A DNA stretch of 64,000 bases from Luteolibacter sp. Y139. GTDB lineage: Bacteria > Verrucomicrobiota > Verrucomicrobiia > Verrucomicrobiales > Akkermansiaceae. The notes under the pieces are model-generated. The model did not search any database. It saw only the letters and a program-made list of their open reading frames with translations, and had not been told where the DNA came from. The stretch is from NCBI RefSeq assembly GCF_038066715.1, contig NZ_JBBUKT010000005.1, positions 248,001 to 312,000 on the forward strand. The letters are read 5' to 3'. A program made the position numbers and the translations under genes. Of this stretch, positions 34,990 to 43,560 are shown piece by piece (positions within the stretch are counted from its first letter, which is position 1; every line of letters begins with the position of its first letter).

Positions 34990-36396
34990 ATGACCACTTC
35001 TTCGCGTCCATTTGCGTTCATTCGCGGTTTCTTCTGCTTCCTATTCGCGGTCTGTGTTGCTCACGCGAAGCCGAACTTCGTGTTGATCATGGCGGATGAT
35101 TGTACGTGGAATGACATGGAGATCCACGGCGGGCAGGCGAAGACGCCGAACCTGAAGAAGCTGGCGGGAGAGGGGATGAATTTCGAGCGGTGCTTCCAGA
35201 GTTCGCCGACTTGCTCGCCGACGCGGCACAATCTTTACACGGGAATTTATCCGGTGAAGTCGGGGGCGTATCCGAACCACACGATGGCTTATGACCATGT
35301 GAAGAGCATCGCCACTTACTTGCAGGCGGGTGGTTATCGGACGGCGCTTTCCGGGAAGACGCACATCGAGCCGAAGTCGGTGTTCCCGTTTGAATACTCG
35401 GCGGGAGCGGATGGGGAGCCGGATGTGGCGAAGATCTCGAGCTTCTTCGGCGAGTGCAAGGAGCAGAAGAAGCCGTTCCTGCTGATTGCCGCGTCGCATC
35501 AGCCGCATTCGCCGCACAACAAGGGCGATGCGAGCGCGTATCCACCGGGGAAGATCAAGCTGAGCCCGATCCAGGCGGACACGCCGATCACGCGGCAGGT
35601 GCTATCGAGATACTTTGCGGAGATCACCTATTTCGACTCGCAGGTGGGGCAGGTGCTGGCGGCACTGGATGAGAAGGGGCTGCGCGATGATACCGTGGTG
35701 GTGGTGCTGAGTGAGCAGGGGTATGACCTGCCTTTCGCGAAGTGGACTTGCTATGACACGGGGCTGCACAGCGCGTGCGTGGTACGCTGGCCGGGGCAGG
35801 TGAAGCCGGCGTCGACGAGCCGGGCGATCGTGGAGTATACGGACATCGTGCCGACTTTCCTGGAGGCGGCGGGCCTGCCGCGGCCGGAGGTGCTGGATGG
35901 GAAGTCGTTCCTGCCGGTGCTGTTGGGCAAGGAGGAGAAGTTTCGCGAGTTCACGTATTCGCAGGAGACTTCGAAGGGGATCATCCGGGGGCCTGAGCAC
36001 TACGGGATCCGTAGTATTCGTGGTGAGCGGTATCGCTACATCCGGAACCTGACGCCGGAGGTGACGTTCAAGAATGCGGTGACGCCCGGGAGGGTGTTCC
36101 AGAGCTGGATCAAGAAGGGGGAGAATGGCGACGCGCATGCGGCGAAGCTGGTGAATGATTTCCAGCATCGGCCGGCGGAGGAGCTTTACGATTGTGATAC
36201 GGATCCTTGGAACCGGAACAATCTGATCGGGGATGAGTCGTTGAAGCCGGTGGTGGCGGATTTGAAGCAGCGGCTGGATGCGTGGATGAAGTCGCAGGGG
36301 GATCAGGGGGAGGCCACGGAGGAGAAGGCGCTGACGCGGATGCCGAAGAAGGTGAAGGGCGGGGAGAATGAAAATGAGGAGGATGATGGGGAGTGA
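34990..36396 (+). CDS. Secreted sulfatase (sulfamidase-like)
   Basis: A 468-residue sulfatase. ATG 34990 gives a signal peptide ending VAHAKP; the longer frame from 34738 runs through intergenic sequence. The formylglycine motif is C75-S-P-T-R followed by HNLYTGIYP. LIMADDCTWND and LSEQGYDLPF parallel the 33325 protein. The C-terminus is acidic (ENENEEDDGE). The 261-base gap before it contains a short ACCACGGATTACGCGGAT-type intergenic repeat (about 34780-34805), so it may be transcribed separately. Confidence 0.9.
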   Translation: MTTSSRPFAFIRGFFCFLFAVCVAHAKPNFVLIMADDCTWNDMEIHGGQAKTPNLKKLAGEGMNFERCFQSSPTCSPTRHNLYTGIYPVKSGAYPNHTMAYDHVKSIATYLQAGGYRTALSGKTHIEPKSVFPFEYSAGADGEPDVAKISSFFGECKEQKKPFLLIAASHQPHSPHNKGDASAYPPGKIKLSPIQADTPITRQVLSRYFAEITYFDSQVGQVLAALDEKGLRDDTVVVVLSEQGYDLPFAKWTCYDTGLHSACVVRWPGQVKPASTSRAIVEYTDIVPTFLEAAGLPRPEVLDGKSFLPVLLGKEEKFREFTYSQETSKGIIRGPEHYGIRSIRGERYRYIRNLTPEVTFKNAVTPGRVFQSWIKKGENGDAHAAKLVNDFQHRPAEELYDCDTDPWNRNNLIGDESLKPVVADLKQRLDAWMKSQGDQGEATEEKALTRMPKKVKGGENENEEDDGE

Positions 36397-36405
36397 TATT
36401 TAGAA

Positions 36406-36430
36406 GGGGGACAAGAGTGTCTCCTCCTCA
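36406..36430. repeat. Degenerate family-A element (copy 5)
   Basis: GGGGGACAAGAGTGTCTCC followed by TCCTCA, directly upstream of a family-B palindrome. The same A-then-B order recurs at 43387-43475. Confidence 0.7.
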
Positions 36431-36447
36431 TTGACGCTGCGCGTCGC

Positions 36448-36464
36448 GTCGACCGGAGGTCGAC
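36448..36464. repeat. Palindromic repeat, family B (copy 2)
   Basis: GTCGACCGGAGGTCGAC, followed by ACCCCTTAGG. Identical over the core to the copy at 43459-43475. Confidence 0.78.
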
Positions 36465-36477
36465 ACCCCTTAGGGGC

Positions 36478-37422
36478 TTATGCTCCGCCGGGGCTTTTGA
36501 AAAGGTCGAGGAAGCGGTCTTCGTATTCGCGGAAGACTTTCAGTCGATCGAGTTCTTGCTTGAGGAAGTAGGCGCGGGTGCGGTCTTGTTTGGCTTCGGC
36601 GAAGAGTTGATCGAGGTGCTGGCGGTCTTCGGCGTTTAGCTTTGGCTTCTTCTTCTCGTCGTCGTCTTCGTCGGGTTGAGGAACGGCGGATTCGGTGCTG
36701 CCTTCGACTTGATGGATGGCTTGCTCGATGCGGGTGAGGAAGGTCTCGAGCTTCTTCTCCACATCCTGGGCGTGGGATTCGAGTTCGGTGAGGTCGATCT
36801 TGATGCCGGCGAGGGTGGCGAAGAATTCCAGCACGGAGAGCGAGGCTTTCGGGTAGGGGAGTTGGGAGAAGAGCTGGGGCATCTCGCCGAGGAGGCAGCC
36901 GCCTTGCATGCCTTGTTCGGCGGCGACGCCGAGGAGGACGCCATTGAGGCCATTGATCTGGCCGCCTTCCAGGACGGTGAGGTCGAGGTCCTTGAAACGG
37001 GCGAGAGTGCCGCGGTCGATGGCGGCGCCGAAGACGCGGCCGTGATCGCCGGGTCGCATGGGGGTGGCCATGGCGGCGAAGGTGAAGACGCGGGTGACGC
37101 CCAGCGGCACCACGAGGTCGATGAGCTGGTGGCAGATCAGGGCGCTCTTCGCGGTGGGCTGGGCTTCGCCGATGAAGACGATGAGGTCATGGTGGTGCTG
37201 CGGGTCCTTCCAGAGAAAGAGGCGGCTGCGGGGGAGCGGCGCGACTTGGATGAGGCCGTCTTTCACGTCCACGTGATCCACCTCGAAGAGATCGCGGGCG
37301 GGAAGCTCTTCCCAGAGGTGCATGCCGAGCTTCGCCATGAGATAATAGCCGGCCCCCATCGCCACCGTGCCCATGCCGGGCCACACGGCGACCAGCCACG
37401 GGTCGTGAAGTCTTTCCCCCAT
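36478..37422 (-). CDS. PAC2-family protein
   Basis: A 314-residue protein of the PAC2 (proteasome assembly chaperone 2-like) family. It has the typical opening (LVAVWPGMGTVAMGAGYYLM), a VFTFAAMATPM segment and an LNGVLLGVAAEQGMQGGCLLGE motif. Bacterial members are usually of unknown biochemical role. The C-terminal 90 residues add an acidic/charged helical tail with QPDEDDDEKKKPK. Divergent from the VWA-like gene at 37510. Confidence 0.8.
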   Translation of the reverse strand: MGERLHDPWLVAVWPGMGTVAMGAGYYLMAKLGMHLWEELPARDLFEVDHVDVKDGLIQVAPLPRSRLFLWKDPQHHHDLIVFIGEAQPTAKSALICHQLIDLVVPLGVTRVFTFAAMATPMRPGDHGRVFGAAIDRGTLARFKDLDLTVLEGGQINGLNGVLLGVAAEQGMQGGCLLGEMPQLFSQLPYPKASLSVLEFFATLAGIKIDLTELESHAQDVEKKLETFLTRIEQAIHQVEGSTESAVPQPDEDDDEKKKPKLNAEDRQHLDQLFAEAKQDRTRAYFLKQELDRLKVFREYEDRFLDLFKSPGGA

Positions 37423-37509
37423 GGGCCATCATCGTCTGAGTAGTGCTAGCCGTCAAATGACGCCGCGAGCTTGACGCCGACATGTGTGTTTCCTCCTATC
37501 TTTCCCGCC

Positions 37510-38472
37510 ATGATCCAGCCTCAGACATCCACTGCCATGACGCGGCGAAACTGCCTCGCCACGTTGGGAGCCGGATCGCTGGGGATAATGCTTTCCGGCG
37601 CCGCGCGGGCGGAGGAGAGCAAGGGGAAGTGGGATGAAAAGAGCATGGCCGACTACACGCAGCGGCTTTTCGATTGGCTGAAGGCGAACTTCGAAAGGCG
37701 GGCCGCCACGTTGCAAAGCATCGGCGGCAAGGAGTTCAAGCTGGAGTATGATTACCTGGCTCCATCGGAAGACAAAAAGCGGCAGCGAACCTTTGAGCGC
37801 TATGCGGAGGGGCGTCTTTCGGGGAAGGACACCGAGGAGCATGTGACGGCATGCCTGGCTGACTACGAACGGGTGCGGCAGGCGCTCGCCGCAGCGGAGG
37901 CGGTGGCTTCCACCGCGTGGAAGAACGAAGGAGGCGAGGAGGCTGCAAAGGAGGGGCGCATTTATGACTCCACGATTACCGCGGCCCGGCTGACGGTGGT
38001 GCTGGATTCCAGTCCGAGCATGAAGCCATATCTGGAGGCACTGAGAAAAGAGATCACCCGCGATTTCGCCGCAGCCTACTTCGTGGAGGTGGATGGGTGC
38101 CAGCTTACTCGGACGGCGGTGGTTCCGTGGTTCTTCGCCGCGCCGGTGCAGGGAGTGAATCCCTTCACGCCGGAGCGCCACATTCCGAAGATCCCTTCCT
38201 TTGAAGAGCAGCCTCACTCGACTTTCATCCGCTGGACCCGGGACGCGCCCGCGGCGCTGAGTTGCATGGTGGATCTGATGAAGACGGATGCCATCTATTG
38301 GTTCTGCGACTTCGATGATCCGGATCGGCAGGATGTCATCGTCGAGTTCGGCAAGAAGCTGCTGGCGCAGAAGGCGAAGCTGTATGCGCACACGCTGGAC
38401 AAGAAGGTGCCGACGCTTCTGGCCACGCTTGCAGAGCGATCGGGTGGGCAGGTGGTGCGGAAGAAGATCTAG
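37510..38472 (+). CDS. Tat-exported protein with a VWA-like segment
   Basis: A 320-residue protein with a twin-arginine leader (TRRNCLATLGAGSLGIML). The middle contains LTVVLDSSPSMKPY, matching the D-x-S-x-S metal-ion-dependent adhesion motif of von Willebrand factor A domains. IYWFCDFDD and the C-terminal LAERSGGQVV fit the later strands of such a fold. The ligand is unknown. It is divergently oriented from the PAC2 gene and convergent with the recombinase gene. Confidence 0.72.
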   Translation: MIQPQTSTAMTRRNCLATLGAGSLGIMLSGAARAEESKGKWDEKSMADYTQRLFDWLKANFERRAATLQSIGGKEFKLEYDYLAPSEDKKRQRTFERYAEGRLSGKDTEEHVTACLADYERVRQALAAAEAVASTAWKNEGGEEAAKEGRIYDSTITAARLTVVLDSSPSMKPYLEALRKEITRDFAAAYFVEVDGCQLTRTAVVPWFFAAPVQGVNPFTPERHIPKIPSFEEQPHSTFIRWTRDAPAALSCMVDLMKTDAIYWFCDFDDPDRQDVIVEFGKKLLAQKAKLYAHTLDKKVPTLLATLAERSGGQVVRKKI

Positions 38473-38510
38473 CGTGGCGTGCGGCGATCGTGGAGACCGC
38501 GTCGTTTCTC

Positions 38511-39407
38511 TCAGCCTTTGGCCCTCGGGTGGGCCTGGTCGTAGGCGGTGCGCAGACGCTCCTTGGTGACGTGGGTGTAGATCTGCGTGGTGGAGAGGGA
38601 AGCGTGGCCGAGGAGGCTCTGGACCGAGCGGAGGTCGGCGCCGGCGTCTAACAGGTGGGTGGCGAAGCTGTGGCGGAGCTTGTGCGGGGAGACCTTGAAG
38701 GGGATGGAGCTGAGCTTGAGGTATTTCTTCAGCAGGAGATCGATCGCCTGTTGGGTGAGGCGGGTGCGGTTCTTGCCGAGGAAGAGCGGGCCATTCGTCA
38801 CGGCGGCTTCGCGTTGGTAGCGCTGGAGGGCGGACAAGGCGGGGCCGCCGATGGGGACGATGCGTTCCTTGGAGCCCTTGCCCATGACGCGGCAGCTTTC
38901 GCCGAGGAAATCGATGTCCTTCACATCGAGGCCGCGGAGCTCGGAGATGCGGAGGCCGCAGGAGTAGAAGAGCTCCAGGATGGCGGCATCGCGCAGGGGC
39001 ATCCAGGGTTTGGTGAGCTTGGTCACAGGGACCTGTAGAGGGAGTGCGAGGAGTTCATCGATCTGCGCGACGGTGAGCACCACGGGCAGCTTCTTTTCCG
39101 GTTTCGGGAGCTGGACTTCGACGACGGGGCTCTTGGCGAAGCCGCGGCGGTGGACGAGGAACTTGTAGAAGGAGCGGATGGCGGCGAAGCGGAGGCGGAT
39201 GGTGGCCTTCGAGAGGCCGGCCTTCATCATCTCGAAGAGCCAGCGGCGGAAATCATCAGGCTGGAGTTCACGCCAGCTGGTGAAGGCTTCGCCGCGCCAC
39301 TCGCGGCAGGAGGCCATGGCGAGCCGGTAGTTTTCCAACGTGCGCGGCGAGGCACTGCGCTCGACTTCCATGAACTTCAGGAAGTCGCTCTCCAGCGAGT
39401 CATCCAT
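38511..39407 (-). CDS. Tyrosine recombinase, XerC/XerD family
   Basis: A 298-residue site-specific recombinase with an N-terminal SAM-like DNA-binding domain (LENYRLAMASCREW) and a C-terminal catalytic domain. Active-site residues are visible: Arg in SCGLRISELRG, His/Arg in HKLRHSFATHLL, His in LLGHASLSTT and the nucleophile Tyr in QIYTHV. Length and motifs match chromosome-dimer-resolution XerC/XerD rather than a phage integrase. The start overlaps the preceding small gene by eight bases, so it is the last gene of a fur-like/membrane protein/xer operon. No dif site was recognised nearby. Confidence 0.9.
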   Translation of the reverse strand: MDDSLESDFLKFMEVERSASPRTLENYRLAMASCREWRGEAFTSWRELQPDDFRRWLFEMMKAGLSKATIRLRFAAIRSFYKFLVHRRGFAKSPVVEVQLPKPEKKLPVVLTVAQIDELLALPLQVPVTKLTKPWMPLRDAAILELFYSCGLRISELRGLDVKDIDFLGESCRVMGKGSKERIVPIGGPALSALQRYQREAAVTNGPLFLGKNRTRLTQQAIDLLLKKYLKLSSIPFKVSPHKLRHSFATHLLDAGADLRSVQSLLGHASLSTTQIYTHVTKERLRTAYDQAHPRAKG

Positions 39408-39666
39408 GGTGGGCGGGATCGCTGCCGGCGGGATCGCTCTCCAGCTTCCGTGCCTTTCGCGAGCGGAGGAAGGCGGTGACCATGAGGCCGACGCCGATGA
39501 CGAGCATGATCGCGGTGATGGCCATGCCGAGATACACCATCTGGAGCTCCGATTCCTGGGACTTGCCGATCAGGTGGCGGGCGCCTTCAAGCCGCTGGAG
39601 CACAATGAAGATCATCACGCTCGCCGAGGCGAAGAGGGTGAGGGCGGTGCGGACGAGGCGATTCAT
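39400..39666 (-). CDS. Small two-helix membrane protein
   Basis: An 88-residue protein with two membrane segments (about residues 6-22 and 43-65) and a charged tail. The ATG at 39666 overlaps the stop of the Fur-family gene (ATGA), and its stop overlaps the recombinase start, so it is translationally coupled on both sides. No family is recognised. Confidence 0.68.
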   Translation of the reverse strand: MNRLVRTALTLFASASVMIFIVLQRLEGARHLIGKSQESELQMVYLGMAITAIMLVIGVGLMVTAFLRSRKARKLESDPAGSDPAHHG

Positions 39667-40088
39667 GCGCAAGCGGGGCAGGTGCCGAAGAATTCGAGCT
39701 CGTGATAGAGATTCTTGAAGCCGGTCTTGCGGCGGATCTCGTCTTCCAGCTCATGGACGGGGCAGGGGGCCTTCACGGCCTCGATGCTGCCGCACTCGGT
39801 GCAGATCAGGTAGTCGGCGTGGCGGCCGGGGATGAGCAGGGTGAAATAGGCGGCGCGCTCGTGGAGGCCGAGGCGGCGGGCGATGCCCTTTTCCGCGAGC
39901 CGCTGGAGGAGGCGGAAGACGGTCGCCTTGTCGCACTGGTCGTGCATGCGCGGTGAGGCGGCGAGCTCGCCGAGGGTCATCGGGCGCTGGGACTCGAGCA
40001 GGGTGGTGATGAGTTCTTCCAATGCCTTCGTCCGCCGGAGCCCGGCGGCGCGGCATCGGTCAATAGTCTGGGCGACAAGGTCGGACAT
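39663..40088 (-). CDS. Fur-family metal-dependent transcription regulator
   Basis: A 141-residue regulator with an N-terminal winged helix (about residues 1-80; CDKATVFRLLQRLAEKGIA is the recognition region) and a C-terminal dimerisation domain. Structural zinc ligands are C-x2-C in ICTECGSIEA and C-x2-C in GTCPACA near the end. HADYLIC supplies a regulatory metal ligand. Fur, Zur and PerR cannot be separated from these motifs alone. It is the promoter-proximal gene of the three-gene operon ending at 38511. Confidence 0.88.
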   Translation of the reverse strand: MSDLVAQTIDRCRAAGLRRTKALEELITTLLESQRPMTLGELAASPRMHDQCDKATVFRLLQRLAEKGIARRLGLHERAAYFTLLIPGRHADYLICTECGSIEAVKAPCPVHELEDEIRRKTGFKNLYHELEFFGTCPACA

Positions 40089-40196
40089 CCGGGGGGGAGG
40101 CTAGAACGGGATGCGGGGGAGGGAAAGGGCTGATTATTGGGGGCTGGGAGAGGGTTTTGAGGCTGTCCCGCGGCGGGAAGTGGCTTTGTGCCATGG

Positions 40197-40220
40197 TGGT
40201 CCGCACTCTCCGAGTGCGGG
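40197..40220. repeat. Palindromic repeat, family C (copy 1, inverted)
   Basis: GGTCCGCACTCTCCGAGTGCGG, the reverse complement of the copies at 40315 and 41252. With copy 2 it bounds a ~145-base segment just upstream of the second RAYT gene. Confidence 0.82.
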
Positions 40221-40314
40221 AGAAGCAGTTCTGGCGGCGTTTAGAGACTCTGTGCTTACAACCAGCAAGGGCTGGATGGATTCTCGGGATGGGGACGGCG
40301 AGCGAGGTGGCTTC

Positions 40315-40340
40315 GACCGCACTCGGAGAGTGCGGACCAC
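40315..40340. repeat. Palindromic repeat, family C (copy 2)
   Basis: GACCGCACTCGGAGAGTGCG followed by GACCAC. The preceding sequence (GAGGTGGCTTC) and the more distant CAGCAAGG are also shared with copy 3 at 41252, so the repeat unit is longer than the hairpin. Confidence 0.85.
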
Positions 40341-40448
40341 GATGGGCTTGCAGTGGAGGCAGCCATGGGATTGGGAAGCAGTTCTGGCGCGTATTGGGCA
40401 GCTTGTGATAGTTCCAGCAGTCTCGTTTCCTCCTGCGCCAGCGCCTGC

Positions 40449-41111
40449 ATGGACTTCCACTTTTATGATCCTTCAGTCCCCGTGGCCGTCACGAGGGGAC
40501 ACCTGCCGCATTGGGAACAAGCAGGCGCGACCTACTTCATCACTTGGCGGACGGCGGACTCCATTCCGAAGAACACATGGGTCCGTTGGCGGTGGCAGCG
40601 CTCACGTTGGCTGCGAGAACATGGGATCAATCCGGACGCCTCTGATTGGAGGAGGCAGGTCGAGGCTCTTTCAGAGGAGCAGCAAAAGGATTTCCGGCGC
40701 TTCTCGAAAGACTTGGAAGCGGAGCTCGATTCCTGCCAAGGGAGTTGCCCGTTTCGCGATCCGGGGTGCGCCTTGATTGTGTCGGAAGCGCTGCGTCGCT
40801 TCGACGGAGAACGCTACCTGCTCGGAGACTTTGTCGTTATGCCGAATCACATTCACCTGCTGGTGGGTGGAATTCCGCGGAATCAGATGCTCTTGCAGGT
40901 CGAGTCGTGGAAACGTTGGACGAGCACTCGGATTAACAAGCACTTGGGTCGGTGTGGTCGTTTTTGGCAGGATGAGAGTTTCGATCACCTGGTGCGCAGC
41001 GAGGCTGCGTTTTTGAGGCTGAAGCGATACATCGCCGAGAATCCGAAAAAGCTGCGACACGGAGAATATCTGCATTGGGTGAGGCCCGCTTTGCCGGAGG
41101 GCGATGCGTGA
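40449..41111 (+). CDS. REP-associated tyrosine transposase (RAYT), second copy type
   Basis: A 220-residue HUH endonuclease. The metal motif is MPNHIHLLVGG and the expected catalytic tyrosine is in RYIAENPKKL. It shares LPHWEQ near the N-terminus with the 601-1203 transposase but is a clearly different sequence, and its flanks carry family-C rather than family-A palindromes. ATG 40449 was preferred because the frame upstream to 40353 overlaps repeat DNA. It appears intact. Confidence 0.9.
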   Translation: MDFHFYDPSVPVAVTRGHLPHWEQAGATYFITWRTADSIPKNTWVRWRWQRSRWLREHGINPDASDWRRQVEALSEEQQKDFRRFSKDLEAELDSCQGSCPFRDPGCALIVSEALRRFDGERYLLGDFVVMPNHIHLLVGGIPRNQMLLQVESWKRWTSTRINKHLGRCGRFWQDESFDHLVRSEAAFLRLKRYIAENPKKLRHGEYLHWVRPALPEGDA

Positions 41112-41251
41112 GCTAGCGCGGAGGGATTCGGAGGCCCTTTGCCAAAGCAGTCTGCTGGGGAGTGGTTTGGGTGGTGCTTTGAGGGTCTGCGCTCACGAGC
41201 AGCAAGGGACTGCCCGATGCCTGGGATATCAACGGCTTCCGAGGTGGCTTC

Positions 41252-41277
41252 GACCGCACTCGGAGAGTGCGGACCAC
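41252..41277. repeat. Palindromic repeat, family C (copy 3)
   Basis: GACCGCACTCGGAGAGTGCG followed by GACCAC, about 140 bases downstream of the RAYT stop. The gap 41112-41338 is mostly this repeat and its degenerate flank. Confidence 0.85.
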
Positions 41278-41338
41278 TATGGTTGCCGGCTCCGACCGAA
41301 GAGGTTTCCGTCTGCCTTGAGGTCGCTTCAAGGCAACC

Positions 41339-42364
41339 TTACAGCAGCATCCCTTGGCCATCTGTGGGTGGTGGCATTTTCGCGCCGATCTTGGTGTAGG
41401 CGGCGGGGAGGGCGACGCGGCCGCGGGGGGTGCGCTGGAGGTAGCCCTGGAGGATGAGGAAGGGCTCGTGGACTTCCTCGATGGTGGCGGCGTCTTCGCC
41501 GACGGCGACGGCGAGGGAGCCGACGCCGACGGGGCCGCCGTTGAACTTGTAGATGAGCGCTTCGAGGATGCGCTTGTCCATTTCATCGAGGCCCTGGGCG
41601 TCGATCTCGATCATGGCGAGGGCGGAGTCGGCGATGGGGCCGGTGATGGTGCCATCGCTCTTCACCTGGGCGTAGTCGCGGACCCAGCGGAGGAGGGCAT
41701 TCGCGACGCGCGGGGTGCCGCGGGAGCGGGCGGCGATTTCCATGGAGCCCTCGTTTTTCACAGGGATATCCAAGAGGCCGGCGGAGCGCTCGATGATCTG
41801 GGCGAGTTCCTCCTGCGTGTAGTAGTCGAGGCGGTTCACGAGGCCGAAGCGCGAGCGCAGCGGGGCGGTGAGCATGCCGGAGCGGGTGGTGGCGCCGACG
41901 AGGGTGAAGCGCGGGAGATTCAGCTGGATGGAGCGGGCGGATGGGCCGGAGTCGATGATGATATCGAGGCGGAAATCCTCCATGGCGGGATAGAGGTATT
42001 CCTCGATCGCGGGGTGGAGGCGATGGATCTCATCGATGAAGAGGACGTCGCCCTTTTGCAGGTTCGTGAGCACGCCGGCGAGGTCACCGGCTTTCTCGAT
42101 CTGCGGGCCGGAGGTGACGTGGAGCTGGGAGCCGGTGGCGCGGGCGATGATATTGGCGAGGGTGGTCTTGCCGAGGCCGGGCGGGCCGGAGAGGAGGACG
42201 TGATCGAGCACATCGCCGCGTTGGCGGGCGGCTTCGACCATGAGGAGGAGGCGGTCCTTCACCTTTTCCTGCCCGATGAATTCGGAAAACACGGGCGGCC
42301 GCAGGGAGACATCGAAGGACGAGGTCGGGGCGGTGGTGGTCTGCTGGTAGAAATTCTCGCTCAT
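41339..42364 (-). CDS. ruvB: Holliday junction branch-migration helicase RuvB
   Basis: A 341-residue AAA+ motor that drives Holliday-junction branch migration with RuvA in the cytoplasm. Clear RuvB motifs: N-terminal [19 protein letters not shown], Walker [10 protein letters not shown], Walker [29 protein letters not shown], and the C-terminal winged helix with [10 protein letters not shown] and RTPRGR. I chose the ATG at 42364 (MSENFYQQ); 42385 is an alternative. ruvA and ruvC are not adjacent. It is divergent from the following gene. Confidence 0.96.
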   Translation of the reverse strand: MSENFYQQTTTAPTSSFDVSLRPPVFSEFIGQEKVKDRLLLMVEAARQRGDVLDHVLLSGPPGLGKTTLANIIARATGSQLHVTSGPQIEKAGDLAGVLTNLQKGDVLFIDEIHRLHPAIEEYLYPAMEDFRLDIIIDSGPSARSIQLNLPRFTLVGATTRSGMLTAPLRSRFGLVNRLDYYTQEELAQIIERSAGLLDIPVKNEGSMEIAARSRGTPRVANALLRWVRDYAQVKSDGTITGPIADSALAMIEIDAQGLDEMDKRILEALIYKFNGGPVGVGSLAVAVGEDAATIEEVHEPFLILQGYLQRTPRGRVALPAAYTKIGAKMPPPTDGQGMLL

Positions 42365-42470
42365 CCGGCGGGGTGATGAGACCATGAGGGAGGTCGGATG
42401 AACACCTTTTTTGTGGCCTTGGTAGCTCGGGCTGGAATGCGGGGCTTTCCCGTGGTTTCCTCCGCCGCCG

Positions 42471-43355
42471 ATGGCCGAAGCGACTGCCGCGATCCGAACT
42501 CTCTCCGCCGCAGAGTGGCAGGAGCGGGCGGCGGGGCATCGTGCGCGGGCGGGGCGGTGGACGGGGCCGGCGCTGAGGCGGCGGGCGGCGCGGAAGGCGC
42601 ATCCGGTGGAGGATTTCCTGTTCAGCTACTATCCGTTTTCGTTCGCGAAGCTGGAGGAGTGGCATCCTGAGGTGGGCATCGCGCTGGAGGAATCGGTGAA
42701 GTTGCCGGGGTGCTGGCAGAAGTCGCCGTATCGTTTGCAGGATGGGGTGGTGTTTGCGGATGCGGGGTTGTTAGAGGCGAAGGAGCTGGCGCGCTTGCGG
42801 TGGACGCGGGAGCTGCTGGTGGCGACGCGGGATCGTGCGCCAAACTTCGCGTGCCACGGGCTGCATGAGTGGGCGATGGTGTATCGCGGGGCGGATGTGC
42901 GGCATGCGCTGACGACGAAGCTGCGGCTGCCGCAGGGGGAGATCGATGCGCTGGTGGAGTCGCGGCCGATCCGGTGTTCTCACTTCGATGCGTTCCGGTT
43001 TTTCCATGTGGAGGCGCTTCCGTTGAATCGCTTGCAGCCGACGCTGATGGAGCGGCCTGCCTTCGAGCAGCCGGGGTGCGTGCATGCGAACATGGATCTC
43101 TACAAGTGGGCTTTCAAATCGATGCCGTGGGTGGGATCGGACCTTTTGATGGATTGTTTCGAGCAGGCGATGGAGTTGCGGGATTTGGACATGCGGGCGA
43201 GTCCTTATGACTTGAGTGCGTATGGGTTGGAGTCGGTGAGGATTGAGACGGCTGAGGGGAGAAGAGAGTATGAGAGGGAGCAGGCGAGGCTGGCGGAGAA
43301 GGCGGTGCTTTTGCGGGGGAGGTTGATTGGGGTTTTGGAGAGGGTTTTGGGGTAG
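42471..43355 (+). CDS. Putative 3-methyladenine DNA glycosylase-annotated family protein
   Basis: A 294-residue protein of a conserved family often annotated as 3-methyladenine DNA glycosylase. Matching blocks include [47 protein letters not shown] and [18 protein letters not shown], then [21 protein letters not shown] know of no direct biochemical proof for the annotation. The protein is predicted cytoplasmic. It is divergent from ruvB with a 106-base gap, which fits loosely with a DNA-repair context. Confidence 0.72.
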   Translation: MAEATAAIRTLSAAEWQERAAGHRARAGRWTGPALRRRAARKAHPVEDFLFSYYPFSFAKLEEWHPEVGIALEESVKLPGCWQKSPYRLQDGVVFADAGLLEAKELARLRWTRELLVATRDRAPNFACHGLHEWAMVYRGADVRHALTTKLRLPQGEIDALVESRPIRCSHFDAFRFFHVEALPLNRLQPTLMERPAFEQPGCVHANMDLYKWAFKSMPWVGSDLLMDCFEQAMELRDLDMRASPYDLSAYGLESVRIETAEGRREYEREQARLAEKAVLLRGRLIGVLERVLG

Positions 43356-43386
43356 GGGTTGGCAAGCTGCTTGGCACTCCAAGGCG

Positions 43387-43452
43387 TTGAGGAGGGACTG
43401 CACTTTTGTCGTCCCGTGCTTGAAGGGGGGACAAGAGTTTCCCCCTCCTCAG
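43387..43452. repeat. Palindromic REP-like unit, family A (copy 6)
   Basis: A 66-base unit with the same layout as copy 1: TTGAGGAGGGAC...TTGTCGTCCCGTGCTTGAAG, then GGGGGGACAAGAGTTTCCCC and CTCCTCAG. It is followed within six bases by a family-B palindrome. Confidence 0.82.
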
Positions 43453-43458
43453 GCTCGC

Positions 43459-43475
43459 GTCGACCGGAGGTCGAC
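43459..43475. repeat. Palindromic repeat, family B (copy 3)
   Basis: GTCGACCGGAGGTCGAC followed by ACCCCTTAAG, in tandem with a family-A unit as at 36406-36464. Confidence 0.8.
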
Positions 43476-43560
43476 ACCCCTTAAGTGCTCCGCATTTCAT
43501 GCGGCGTTTGAGGCAATCCATGCGTGGTGGGGAATCTCCGGGCCGGGCAGAGTTCTGGTG

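Noticed and set aside
38511..39407. The Xer-type recombinase as the integrase of an integrative element
   Set aside because: Length, motifs and the Fur/membrane-protein operon fit a housekeeping XerC/XerD, and no att-like repeats or cargo genes are beside it.
40950..41080. A loss of the catalytic tyrosine in the second RAYT (S where the first has Y in WQ..[YS])
   Set aside because: The catalytic tyrosine of this family lies in the YIxxNP motif, by comparison with E. coli RayT; RYIAENP is intact, so no defect is claimed.
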